From Rheinheimera sp. (GTDB taxonomy: Bacteria; Pseudomonadota; Gammaproteobacteria; Enterobacterales; Alteromonadaceae), in NCBI GenBank assembly GCA_008015325.1, contig SSFI01000011.1, forward strand, positions 1-50,978: a DNA stretch of 50,978 nucleotides, read 5' to 3'. The notes under the pieces are model-generated. The model did not search any database and was not told where the DNA came from. It saw only the letters and a list, made by a program, of their open reading frames with translations. Below, in pieces: positions 7,978 through 17,600 of the stretch. The position numbers were made by a program, and so were the translations under genes. How positions within the stretch are numbered: the stretch's first letter is position 1; each line of letters opens with the position of its first letter.

Positions 7978-8484
7978 TCAGCTACCAAACTTAATAGCCC
8001 AAAGCTCAGGCAGTCGGTTGATATCGTCAGAATCAGGCAAAGCCTGCACACGCTGACGCGCTTTATGTCGGAGTCCTACATAGTACGCACTGGCATTGGT
8101 GAATGCGTCAGCGTCACGGATAACGCGCTGCGCAAGCTCTGCGACTGTCAATCCACGCGTTGCGGCGATAGTTGACAGCATCGGCGTTGGCGTAGAGGGG
8201 TTGGCCGCGAGCGCTCTGGCCTCGGATTCCTGCTTGCTCCATGTCTGGATTTCATGCTGCGGCCAGCCAGCCGTTAAAGAGGAAACAGCAGCCTCAAAAT
8301 CAGCGTCTATTTCTGCAAACTTTGCAGCCTTTTCAGCAGGCCAAGGGTTGTACTGCTCAATCAGAACGTTAACGACATCATCCGGCGCATTAGCAGTCCA
8401 AACAGTGCCATACTGTGAAATGTCAATGCCTTGGCTGCGCAGCCATTCGTGCATAGAGTAGCCTTTTTCAATGTAATTAATCAT
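7978..8484 (-). CDS. Phage tail protein, possibly fibre-assembly-like
   Basis: 168 residues, ATG overlapping the preceding stop (ATGA). It is alpha-helical, with an N-terminal segment rich in Tyr/Trp and a helical C-terminal half (AATRGLTVAELAQRV) resembling the short helical regions found in phage tail-fibre assembly proteins and DUF4376-type proteins. Assignment is tentative. It sits in the chain of four-base overlaps joining the tail genes. Confidence 0.6.
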   Translation of the reverse strand: MINYIEKGYSMHEWLRSQGIDISQYGTVWTANAPDDVVNVLIEQYNPWPAEKAAKFAEIDADFEAAVSSLTAGWPQHEIQTWSKQESEARALAANPSTPTPMLSTIAATRGLTVAELAQRVIRDADAFTNASAYYVGLRHKARQRVQALPDSDDINRLPELWAIKFGS

Positions 8485-9335
8485 AAAAGCCTCCCTAACA
8501 ATCCGACTCGAACCGCTTGGGCAACAGGGCCTCCACCGCTTTGTATAACGGATGGCGGGTTGTTATAACTTCCGGCGATGGCATCTATCTCTCTAGTAGC
8601 ATTGACAGCAGCATTAAACCCATTATCCCACCCTATATACATGCTGCCCGCATTGTTGCATCGAACAGCTTGCCCCCCAGTCCCAACAACGCCAATTTGA
8701 TACTGGCCTGCTGCAATATAAACTGGATTTACTGTTGATACTTTTTCACCTGTTGTAGATGAATCAATAGCCTCACCCACAGAGATTAGATTCATTGTTA
8801 CTACAGCACTTTGGTTTTTTGCTTTGTAGATTAATGGCTTTATTGATGAGCTGGCTACAGCTGTAGTTACTTCAATTTTCATACCTGTAACTAACATAGG
8901 TCTCGCCAGTAGAAAGCTGCTGAGCAACAGCCTATTTAAAACCAGCGCGCGTGCTGATGAAGCGAATCCATACTGTGTGGCAGAAAACATAGGTACGCCG
9001 CTATCTAATGTCTCAGGCCATAGCCCACCAGCATCAGACGGCACCATTACAAGTTTGTCACCGGCAGGGAAGTCAATCAGTGCAGTTGTGTTTAAGCTGT
9101 TGTCAATAACAGTTTCTCGCACCAATGTAGAAGCTGCAGACAAAAAGCCCAGCCCCTTTTCCCAGTTACCTAACTGGTCCTGAATCATGTATGGAAACCG
9201 GTGATTCAATCCATAAAAACTATTAAATGTGCGATTTCCTGTAATAAAACTGGACGGCACAGACCAAGCACCGGCCAGCGTAAAATTGCCGGTTCCGGTG
9301 CTTGAAGATGTTTCTGCTATTTTGTTTGCGCTCAC
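8481..9335 (-). CDS. Phage tail-tip structural protein
   Basis: 284 residues with a GTG start that overlaps the previous stop by 4 bp (GTGA). The N-terminal 100 residues (IAETSSSTGTGNFTL, then a FPAGDKLVMVPSDAG segment) are of a type common at the start of phage tail-spike or receptor-binding proteins that attach to the tail. The remainder is beta-rich and ends in a glycine-rich stretch. It is a plausible receptor-binding or tip protein; no enzymatic motif is visible. Confidence 0.65.
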   Translation of the reverse strand: MSANKIAETSSSTGTGNFTLAGAWSVPSSFITGNRTFNSFYGLNHRFPYMIQDQLGNWEKGLGFLSAASTLVRETVIDNSLNTTALIDFPAGDKLVMVPSDAGGLWPETLDSGVPMFSATQYGFASSARALVLNRLLLSSFLLARPMLVTGMKIEVTTAVASSSIKPLIYKAKNQSAVVTMNLISVGEAIDSSTTGEKVSTVNPVYIAAGQYQIGVVGTGGQAVRCNNAGSMYIGWDNGFNAAVNATREIDAIAGSYNNPPSVIQSGGGPVAQAVRVGLLGRLL

Positions 9336-9781
9336 GCCGCAACTCCCAATTCATTATTTGCAGGCTGCGACACAATCCACAAATGCTCAGGTGCAAGGCG
9401 ATTGAGACGCTCCGGGCGTAAAGTACCTAGGATGATGCCGACATGGTGACTGCACCAAAGCGCATCCGGGTTATCGAGTTTTCGGGTACCAAACCCAATA
9501 CCAACGGCGCCCCATAAATCGTAGCGAAGACCCAGCAATGAGTTTGCCCGCGTTTGCCAGCCAGGCTCAGCGTATGCGGTTGCGATTTCCCAGTTGCCAG
9601 CGCCATAACGGTCTTTAAATTCCTGCAGCGGCGTTTTGACAACACCGTCAGGATGCATCGCTTCGTGCACCATATCGCCAATGACAAGGGCGACATGGGA
9701 CCAGCGCGACTGATAGCGCAAGCGGATGGCATAACTGCGAACGGAATGCCCGCGTGCAAAAATCAAAGTTACTTTTTCCAT
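9332..9781 (-). CDS. Phage papain-like (YiiX/NlpC-P60 type) hydrolase
   Basis: 149 residues. A SRWSHVALVIGD segment supplies a candidate catalytic histidine and a later DALWCSHHVGIIL supplies a cysteine, in the circularly permuted order seen in YiiX/LRAT-type members of the NlpC/P60 superfamily. Such enzymes cut amide bonds in peptidoglycan peptides or acyl links. Lying among tail-tip genes, it could help cell-wall penetration at infection. No transmembrane segment or signal peptide is present. Confidence 0.7.
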   Translation of the reverse strand: MEKVTLIFARGHSVRSYAIRLRYQSRWSHVALVIGDMVHEAMHPDGVVKTPLQEFKDRYGAGNWEIATAYAEPGWQTRANSLLGLRYDLWGAVGIGFGTRKLDNPDALWCSHHVGIILGTLRPERLNRLAPEHLWIVSQPANNELGVAA

Positions 9782-9794
9782 GGTTTAAACCCCG

Positions 9795-10289
9795 TTAAAC
9801 GTCGATTTGATAGCCCTGGTTGAGCAGGCGGTTCTGAATGTGCAGCGGCAGTTCGTGCCAGGCCGGTGGTGTAGTCATGATTGCTGCGACGCGCTCGACC
9901 GTCAGCACGCCGGTGTACACCAGCAACCCCATGGCTTCGGCGTATTCTGCGAGGGTTAAATCTGCGTAGGTTGCGTCTGACAAGTCTTCGATCAGCACTG
10001 CCAAAGCAATGTTTGTATTGGCTTTAGTCTTTAAATCGACCCGCTCCGCAAACGTAAAACGCTGCCGGAATGCTGATGTTGTAATGCACCAGCCTAAATC
10101 GAATTGAATGGGTTGCACTGGTAAAGGCTCAGGGCGACTAAATTCGGCTGACACCCGGTCATATAAATCACCAGCCTGGATCTCCGACTCTGGTGACAGC
10201 AGAATGTGGTTTTCCAGTTCAACAGGCCCGGATAATGTACTGACGCCGATGACCTTATAGGTTGCGTCTAACACGGCATATTTCAGCAT
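9795..10289 (-). CDS. Phage hypothetical protein, tail region
   Basis: 164 residues starting at MLKYAVLDATYKV; the ATG overlaps the previous stop by 1 bp (TAATG) with GGAGGG upstream. The N-terminus is beta-rich, followed by a helical region with an acidic stretch. A longer reading from 10319 runs into the preceding gene and lacks support. No family recognised. Confidence 0.62.
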   Translation of the reverse strand: MLKYAVLDATYKVIGVSTLSGPVELENHILLSPESEIQAGDLYDRVSAEFSRPEPLPVQPIQFDLGWCITTSAFRQRFTFAERVDLKTKANTNIALAVLIEDLSDATYADLTLAEYAEAMGLLVYTGVLTVERVAAIMTTPPAWHELPLHIQNRLLNQGYQIDV

Positions 10290-10708
10290 TATTTGCCCTC
10301 CACGACTGTCCAGCGACATGCAAAAATTCTCGATAAAATGCTGGAATCCGCAATAATCGGGCGATCACTGGAGAGCCGCAACGTTGTTGTGTTTAGTAGC
10401 CTGGCGGTGATTTGATGAGTTGCTGAACCGGATGCAGCGCCAGTAACAACGCCCTGGATCCTGGCTTTATACCCGCCGGTATCATTCGATAACGAATTCA
10501 CGTAATAGCCAAATGCGCCTACTACACCTACTACACTTTTTGCAGTGTCGACCGCAGAGATAGTGACATCGACATACACTTGGTCCTCACCCGTTGCACT
10601 GCGTGCTACGGCCGCATCAGCTGCTGCAACCATTGTGGGTGTGGTGGTTTCTACCCAGCCCGTTTGCACAGACTTAATCCCGCCGCCCAACAATCCTGGT
10701 AATTCCAT
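10289..10708 (-). CDS. Phage hypothetical protein (tail fibre-adjacent)
   Basis: 139 residues, ATG at 10708 with AAGGGG upstream, starting 10 bp after the fibre gene stops. It begins with a glycine-rich MELPGLLGGGIKSVQTGW segment and continues as a beta-rich domain. Small proteins of this type often follow fibre genes in siphophages, but the family is not identified. An in-frame upstream GTG (10816) would overlap the fibre gene by about 98 bp and is rejected. Confidence 0.62.
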   Translation of the reverse strand: MELPGLLGGGIKSVQTGWVETTTPTMVAAADAAVARSATGEDQVYVDVTISAVDTAKSVVGVVGAFGYYVNSLSNDTGGYKARIQGVVTGAASGSATHQITARLLNTTTLRLSSDRPIIADSSILSRIFACRWTVVEGK

Positions 10709-10718
10709 CTTGTTCCCC

Positions 10719-12344
10719 TTAACTGACAAATAGCTGCCAGGTGGTGCCGTTAAATACGGCAACCACGCTGATATGAACTGGACCTGTAATGGTGTGTGAG
10801 GTGCCGGCGGTGCCACCAGTCACCCCCATTGATTGGGTAGCGGTGAGCGTGACAACGGCGCCTGATGCCACCGCAATGGACAGCTCAATGCTGTCGCCTG
10901 CGCCATAACCACTTGATGCAATGGCCACCGGAAAACTACTGCTGGCAGCGATACCGCAGCGGGTGACTTTTTCTTTGCGCGATATCGTGCCGGCAGTCGT
11001 GATGATGTCTGTGTTGTCGGCGCTGTCGTTAGCTGGTTTTGCGCCAACGTTCGCAGGTGTCAGCGTGATGTTGGCCGAGCCATCAAAAGACACGCCAGCG
11101 ATTGTGCGGGCAGTCGCCAGCGCAATCGCTTTGCCGTCGGCACGACCGGTACCGCCGTATGTTATCGGTAACGTGCCACTGGTAATTTTGCTGGCTGGCA
11201 GTGCTGGAATTTGAGCAACTGCAGCAGTGCCGGTAACATCAGTAAATGCTGGCACCCAAGAACTGGCCCTTGCGCCCACATCTGCAGCGGTCAGCGTGAT
11301 GTTTGCCGTCAGCGCATAGCCATTGACTGTGCGCGACGTTTTCACCACATCGCTGTCCTGGGCATCCACATGGTCCCATTGGCCATCGCTTCTTTTAATG
11401 ATGATGTCGCCAGGCGTAACAGACCGCGTCACACTGTCAGCAAATGGTCCGAGCGTGCCAGCCGTTGAAATGCGGTAGGTGTAACCGGCGGCGGCGCTGG
11501 CCGGCCAGGTGTTTGACGATGCGTTATAACCACCGACAAACACCATCGCACCCGTCGATGCGGCGGCCGCTTGCTGCGCCCAGTATTCGGCTTTGAGTGC
11601 ATAGTGATTGGCTGAGTATTTGCCACTCGACACCACCACGTTTTCATTCGCGCTGGCCCATTGCTGTGCAGTACTGACGTGGCCTGCAGCTGTTGTGGCG
11701 TGGCCACTGGCTGTGGTCGCAGATGCCGCCGCTTTGGCCGCGTGGTGCTTGGCTGAGTACATGCCAGCTTCCACCAGGCTGTTTTCGGCTTTTTCGGCCC
11801 AATCACCCGCTTTTGTCGCGTGATTTGATGCAGTAGCGACATGCCCTGCGGCAGTTGTGACATGGCCACTGGCTGTGCTCGCTGATGCAGCAGCTTTAAT
11901 CGCATGGTGTTTTGCCGAGTACTTTCCGGTTTCAACAAGTACGTTTTCAGCTTTTTCAGCCCAATCGCCCGCTTTTGTCGCGTGATTTAATGCAGTAGTC
12001 ACATGGCCTGCGGCAGTTGTGACATGGCCACTGGCCGTGCTCGCAGATGCGGCAGCTTTAGTCGCATGGTGTTTTGCCGAGTACTTTCCGGTTTCAACAA
12101 TGACATCAACGGCTTTCTCTGCCCAGTCGCCAGCTTTTGTTGCACTGGCAGCTGCCGTGGCCAATGAGTCAGACAGGGCTGCGGCGTGTAGCTGCGCATC
12201 GTTTGCCGCTGCGAGCTGGGCGTTAAAGCCATTGATTGCGGTATCGATAGCCGCCGCAATGGCATTGAGTTTTCCCATGTAGACGCCGCCACGGTCTGTG
12301 GTCGCAAAGCTGATGCCGGGGACGTTAATAAGTGATGCTGGCAT
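10719..12344 (-). CDS. Phage tail fibre protein with internal tandem repeats
   Basis: 541 residues. The N-terminal ~60 residues probably attach to the tail. Residues 68-258 hold three good and one degenerate copies of a 54-residue unit (ATKAGDWAEKA, then GKYSAKHHA, then TASGHVTTAAGH), probably a helical or coiled shaft. From about residue 330 comes a classic fibre repeat (VNGYALTANITLTAADVGA), with a related copy ending in LTPANVGAKP, followed by a C-terminal beta domain that would contact the host. GGAGG precedes the ATG. Repeat number is likely to vary between relatives through recombination. Confidence 0.85.
   Translation of the reverse strand: MPASLINVPGISFATTDRGGVYMGKLNAIAAAIDTAINGFNAQLAAANDAQLHAAALSDSLATAAASATKAGDWAEKAVDVIVETGKYSAKHHATKAAASASTASGHVTTAAGHVTTALNHATKAGDWAEKAENVLVETGKYSAKHHAIKAAASASTASGHVTTAAGHVATASNHATKAGDWAEKAENSLVEAGMYSAKHHAAKAAASATTASGHATTAAGHVSTAQQWASANENVVVSSGKYSANHYALKAEYWAQQAAAASTGAMVFVGGYNASSNTWPASAAAGYTYRISTAGTLGPFADSVTRSVTPGDIIIKRSDGQWDHVDAQDSDVVKTSRTVNGYALTANITLTAADVGARASSWVPAFTDVTGTAAVAQIPALPASKITSGTLPITYGGTGRADGKAIALATARTIAGVSFDGSANITLTPANVGAKPANDSADNTDIITTAGTISRKEKVTRCGIAASSSFPVAIASSGYGAGDSIELSIAVASGAVVTLTATQSMGVTGGTAGTSHTITGPVHISVVAVFNGTTWQLFVS
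11571..12143 (-). repeat. 162 bp in-frame tandem repeats inside the fibre gene
   Basis: Units start at residues 68, 122 and 176 of the fibre protein and a decayed fourth follows, an exact 54-codon spacing. The first two units are nearly identical in DNA (compare about 11900-12000 with about 12060-12143), implying recent duplication. Confidence 0.85.
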
Positions 12345-12347
12345 CGG

Positions 12348-13193
12348 TTATGCCTCCTGTACGCTAATGCGTGTTTGATAGTTGTTAAAGGCGCTGCCAA
12401 TCAGCGGTGGTAAGCTTTGGAATTTGCAGGCCATGGCGTACTCAATCTCTTTTAGGCCGCCGTTGCCCGGATACAGGCTGACAAACCAGTCCCGGCTTAA
12501 ACCAACGTGTTTGATGCCTTCGGATAAGTGAGGCCGCTCTTCTTCCACCAGATAAGCCAGCTCGAATGAAAACTGGCGAAGCCGTTCTTTTTCGGCAGCA
12601 AATAAGCTACCGCCGGCGCTGCGTTTTGGCTGCTCGTTGGATTGCCAGGCATGTTCGGCGCCCCAGTTAAAATTGACGCCCGGTTGAATGCTGTGGCCAA
12701 GGTAAATGCGGTCGAATTCGTGGATGCCGTCGCGACTCAGGGTATCAATCAGCGTGATGCGGCCGCTGTGTGCGTACAGCGGTTCGTCGAGCCACAGCTG
12801 CGAAAATTTAAATGGCCAGGTCTCAAAAATCGTCGCGACCAGCGGGTCCGCCAACCACAACAACTCGCCAAGATTCTTGGTCTGTACCGCTTCAATCTCG
12901 CCACTGTCATAGACTTTGGTACCGGCGCAGTTGATGCCATCGAACAGTTCCAGGCGCCACAACGCGCCACTGCTGAGCCAATGGCGGTAAATCACCAGGC
13001 CATCAATAAGGAAAAAACCATTCAAATTGAACTGCACTGCAGATCGGCCCGTGCCATCCGGCGTGATGCCAGCGGTGAGGCTGCGGCCATACACCTGGCT
13101 ACTGGTCAGCGGCAATGTCGGAATGAGCGTGCCAGTCGTCACCGACACGGCGGCGTCATCCCACAGGTTTTTCATCAGCATGCGAATATTCAT
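12348..13193 (-). CDS. Phage tail protein (distal tail/tip)
   Basis: 281 residues; the ATG overlaps the previous stop by 4 bp. The sequence is beta-rich with conserved aromatic patches (RLELFDGINCAG, SLYPGNGG) and resembles tail-tip proteins that follow the hub protein in B3-like transposable siphophages. It lies between the hub-like gene and the fibre, so it may be a distal tail connector. No catalytic motif is seen. Confidence 0.65.
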   Translation of the reverse strand: MNIRMLMKNLWDDAAVSVTTGTLIPTLPLTSSQVYGRSLTAGITPDGTGRSAVQFNLNGFFLIDGLVIYRHWLSSGALWRLELFDGINCAGTKVYDSGEIEAVQTKNLGELLWLADPLVATIFETWPFKFSQLWLDEPLYAHSGRITLIDTLSRDGIHEFDRIYLGHSIQPGVNFNWGAEHAWQSNEQPKRSAGGSLFAAEKERLRQFSFELAYLVEEERPHLSEGIKHVGLSRDWFVSLYPGNGGLKEIEYAMACKFQSLPPLIGSAFNNYQTRISVQEA

Positions 13194-14620
13194 CGGATCA
13201 CCTCCAACGTGCAGGTGTCACTGAGCAAATCATCGGATAGTCGGGTAATAACGGCAGTGCTTCCGGCAGTAAAATAACGCGGATGGGTAATCGTCACGGT
13301 TTGGCCTAAATCCAGATTAAACGGGGCTGCGAAAGCGGATAACTCAAAGACGGTGCGTGGCACTGCAGCCCAAACGGCTCTGCGGTTCGCCTCAGTGGTC
13401 GCATCGGCCTGGCTTACAATTAACGTGCTGACACTGACGTCAGCTGCGTCCGGGTAGTCAGCTGACACCGCGTTGGTTGCGGTCACTGCAGACTCTGGTT
13501 GCTCATACGACGTTGCCAGTGCCGGTGTGGTCTCGCGCACGCTGCCTGCCAGGCCATCGGCCTGCGGCGTCCAGTTGCGGCGATATCCGACTTTGACGGT
13601 TTTGGCAGGTGCGATGCGCCGGCGCGGCCACAGCGTGTCCTCTTCAATACCGTCGGCAACAATGCTCTGCACTGCTGCACCGGGGCCATTAAAAAACAGC
13701 CACTGCAGCTGGCCGGTGCGCGAGTAGTACCAGCCTGCCCCCACGCTCGCGCTGATGTCATCCAGCACATCCGCCAGGGTTTTATCGCCGCTGATATACA
13801 GCCCCAGCTGATATGCCGGAAGCGTTGCCAGGCCCGCCGGCGTCGCAATGCCAAACCGGCTCAGCAAGTGGGTGATCATCTGCGAAGCACTCTGCAGCCA
13901 GACGCCGGCTGGTTTGGCGCCGTCGACGTCGGCGGTCACGCGGCCTTTGGCGTTATTGGTCAGCGTAAAGGTGCCGGCAGCCAGATTGGCGCTATACGGG
14001 ATGGCCACGCCGTTTTCTCGTACTGCGGTGATGGCGTGGATAGCGCCGTCATGCACCTGGTACGTCCGCGTGGCTTCATTAATCAGCGCTGGGCTGACGT
14101 TAAAACATCTTCCCAGGCAAATTGGTATCGGTTGGCCAGCATTGGGGCCCACACTCATCAGTGTGGTTTGTAATTGCCGGCGCAGTAGTTCGCTGCTGTC
14201 GCGCAACGTTAATTGTGCAGTATCTGCACTGGTAGCACTCAGTGCCTCGGCGGTGGCTACAATCACAGTGCCAAATTGCGCCAGTGGCCAGCTCGCATCA
14301 CCGCAACGCACAATCACCGGTAAACCGCCAACGTTGGCAGTCTCCAAGAGGCCAAACATTTCATCATCCAAAAACAATTCGATGCTGCTGCGCGCCGTCG
14401 TGCTGTAGCCGGTAAACAGTTCAGTCAGTTCGCGGCCCCAGCTGCCCACTGACAGGACTGTGTCCGGATATGGCATAAAAGCTGGTGTATCCGCCGGACC
14501 AGAGCGATACGGGTGCGTCGAGCGGCGAACCGTCTGCAGTTGCCCCGCAATTCGCGCCTCAAACTCCACTAAATAGCAGCGGTCGACGCCTGGCGTTTTA
14601 ATCCATTCGCTAAAAGTCAT
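13190..14620 (-). CDS. Phage tail hub/baseplate-like protein
   Basis: 476 residues from the ATG at 14620, which overlaps the tape measure stop (ATGA). It is a large beta-rich protein with MTFSEWIKTPGVDR at the start, a middle domain with a KTLADVLDDISASVGAG helix, and a C-terminal domain ending LDLGQTVTITHPRY, the kind of segment found in phage tail proteins linking the tail tube to the tip. A longer reading to 14842 would run into the tape measure gene. Hub assignment is based on size and position. Confidence 0.68.
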   Translation of the reverse strand: MTFSEWIKTPGVDRCYLVEFEARIAGQLQTVRRSTHPYRSGPADTPAFMPYPDTVLSVGSWGRELTELFTGYSTTARSSIELFLDDEMFGLLETANVGGLPVIVRCGDASWPLAQFGTVIVATAEALSATSADTAQLTLRDSSELLRRQLQTTLMSVGPNAGQPIPICLGRCFNVSPALINEATRTYQVHDGAIHAITAVRENGVAIPYSANLAAGTFTLTNNAKGRVTADVDGAKPAGVWLQSASQMITHLLSRFGIATPAGLATLPAYQLGLYISGDKTLADVLDDISASVGAGWYYSRTGQLQWLFFNGPGAAVQSIVADGIEEDTLWPRRRIAPAKTVKVGYRRNWTPQADGLAGSVRETTPALATSYEQPESAVTATNAVSADYPDAADVSVSTLIVSQADATTEANRRAVWAAVPRTVFELSAFAAPFNLDLGQTVTITHPRYFTAGSTAVITRLSDDLLSDTCTLEVIR

Positions 14621-17600
14621 GCTTGCCTCCGGGCTTCGAAAAGCATGGCCTGCGTGCGCTGCAAGTCTTCCGTCATGCGGGCCATCTGGCGCTGCTGCTG
14701 CGCATTGGCTTTTTGCTGCTCGGCCAGTTGCTGCTGCAGCAAAGTCACCATCTGGACAGTGGCCGCTGGATTGCCAGGCTGTTCTGGCAGCCAAACCCGG
14801 TCGTCTTTTGGCGGCTGGATAATAATTGGCGGCGTTTCCCACGGCGGAATAACGATGGGTGTGACAGGCTGTGGATTGGTCAGCACAGGGCCAGAGGTTG
14901 CCGGCTGCAGCGCCTTAATCGCCGCAATTTGGCGCTCTGCAGCATCGAGCAGCGCTGCTTTTTGCTCATCCAGTTTGCTCAGTAACGCCGCCATTTCAGC
15001 CTGGCGCGCAGTATCGGCTTGTACTGCCAGTTCATCCAATAGCGTTTGCAACGCTGATAATTCATCAATCGCCGCTTGTTGCAGGCCAAGCTGGCGCGCT
15101 TGTTGTGCGGCGATCTCCGCACGCGCCGCAGCTTCGCCGGCGGACTGCTCCGCTTTGGCTTTGGTGTCCAGTGCTGTCAGCAGACTTTGCAGCGCCTCCA
15201 GCTCGTTGATGGTCGATTGCTGCAGTGCATTGCTCGCGGATTGATAGTCCAGCACCGCACGCGGTACCACGGGTTCGCTGCTTCCGGCCATGCCGGCAAA
15301 GCTGCGGTATGCCTGCTCGACCTGGGCAAAAATCGCAGCATATTCGCTGCTGCCACTGGCGTAATAGTCTTTGGCCAACCCCAGATAACTGGTACCGGCC
15401 GACTGCAGCTGGCGCATCGCCTCGACATCACCGCCACGGGCAGCGTTTAACAGCGTATTAAACTGGCTTTGTGCGGTGTTTAATTGCTCGCCCATCAGCG
15501 CTGGGGATAAGTCCGAAATCCGCAGTGCATCTGCCGCCGACAGCAGCTGCCGTGCCGCGTCAGCCAGTGCTTTGTGTGCGCTCAGCTCGACTTGATAACG
15601 CTCATTGGCGGCACTTTGCAGCGCAGCGTTGGCGCTCAGCTCTGCCTGATAACGGCTGACAATCGCGGCCTGCAGCTGCTCAATGATGTTGATTTGCTCC
15701 AGCACTGAGCCTGCGCCCAGCTGGTTTCTCAGGGCACCAATGCGTCCAGATTGATAACCGGTTTCATCAAAGCCGGCCATGCTGCGGCGGATGTCCAGAA
15801 TGGCCGCCGTGATGCCATCGCGGGCACTGCCAAGGGCGGATTGCAGTTCTGAGAAGCTAGCGGTTAACGCTTCCAACCGGCTATTGGCGGCATCCATCGC
15901 CGCCGTGGTACCGGCCATCTCGCTCTGATACCGGGCAACAATGGCCGCCTGTAGCTGCTCAATGGTTTTAACCTGGGCAGCAATATCGCCGGCACCGAGC
16001 TGACCGCGTAAATCACCGATACGGCCAGATTGATAACCTGACTCGTCCCAGCCAGCCATGCCGCGTTTAATCTCTAAAATCGCGCTGCCAATGGCGTCGC
16101 CTGCGGTTTTGATAGCGCTAAACAGCTGGTCATAGTTGGATGTGAGTTCCGACACGGCGCGTTCATGCTCGCCGGTTAACTGCTCCAGCTGGCGTGCGGT
16201 GTCCTGATTAATTTTATCAAGCTCAGCTTCGATGATTTGCTGGCGCTTGCGGGCATACAGCTGCTCCAACAGTGCGGTGCTGGCACCCAGCTCTGCCGCT
16301 TCTTTGATTTGCGCGTCATACCATTTTTTGATGTCATCGAGCGCGATTTCAAGGCTCGACATATCCAAACGCGCCAGCTGGCTTTGTAAATCGGCCGTGT
16401 AGGCTGCGCGGTCTTCTGCCAATTTGCGCTCGGCCTCCGCTTTTGCTTCAGCTTCTTTTCTGGCTTTTTCTGCCGCTTCCTCGGCTTCGCGCTTGGCCCG
16501 CTCTGCGGCGTCATAAAACTGGTCCATCGCCGGCACCAGCGCCATCAAGGCTGCAAACATCCGCTGCCCAGCGTCGGTCGTTAAATCCAGGCTATCGACC
16601 AGCGCTTTAAAACCATCGCGGCTGGTGGGCATCGCCACGCCAAGGCTTGCGAACTGCGCGGTTGCAGATTTAGTGATGGCAGCGAGCTGCTCTTGCTCAG
16701 AGTAAAACTCGGCAAAATAGTCTGCAGTCGCTGATTGGAACTGCTCAATACCACCCATCAGTTCAATGATGGATTGGGCCACTTCCAGCTCAATGGTCTT
16801 TGTAACACCCGCGAACCGGCTGAGCTGAAGGCCGAGATTATCGAGCGCCGAGTTAAACACCGCTTGTTCCTGGGCAACGCGGATCAGCGTGTCATATAAG
16901 CCTTCGCCGATTTTTTGAAATTCAGCAATGCCTGGCACCAGGTACTGCACCATCAGGTCGCCTTGCTGGCTGAACATCGCCTGCAGCTCTTTTTCTATCT
17001 CATCGCCTTTGAGGTCTTTAAACGACAGCGCTGGCAGATTAATGACAAACGATTCAAGCGTTTTGCTGGTTTGCAGCCCCAACAGGTTGACTGCTTCGGT
17101 GACGGACTCGCCCATGTGGGCAAAGATGCGGGCAAACTCTGTACGCAGCGCATTGTCGATAGCGCGATATTCGGTGGATTCAGAGCTGGATTTACTCAGG
17201 CCAAACAGCTTTTTCTTGGTCGTTTTGATGACGTCGTAAACCGTAGCGTTCATCAGGCCAGAGCTGATGATGTCGCCCAGTTCCTGGGCAGCAAACGACA
17301 GGCCACTGTCGACCAACTCAGTCTTTTTGCTGCCAAAGAGGCCGCCAAGCAGTTTATTGGTGAGGCCACCGACCAAACCTCCCAGCAATTTATCTGCAAC
17401 CAGGCCAATGATGCCGCCGCCGACCATGGAAGCAAGGCCGCTCCCCAGCTGCAGGTTGTAGTCTTTGCCGAGTTCGCCAGGGTAATTAGACTCATCAAAC
17501 CGGCCGTAACTGGCGACCAGGTTAACCGCCAAGTTTTTAATGCCGGCAGAGAGTTCGCGGATGCTCCCGTTAATCGAGCGCAGCTCGGCGTACTGGTCCA

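Noticed and set aside
10719-12344. Diversity-generating retroelement acting on the tail fibre
   Set aside because: No reverse transcriptase gene, template repeat or adenine-biased variable repeat is visible; the repeats are simple tandem duplications.
12642-14173. Long plus-strand open frames (for example 12642-13277 and 13499-14173) inside the prophage
   Set aside because: They lie antisense to well-formed, overlapping tail genes and show no family resemblance; GC-rich coding DNA often gives such shadows.
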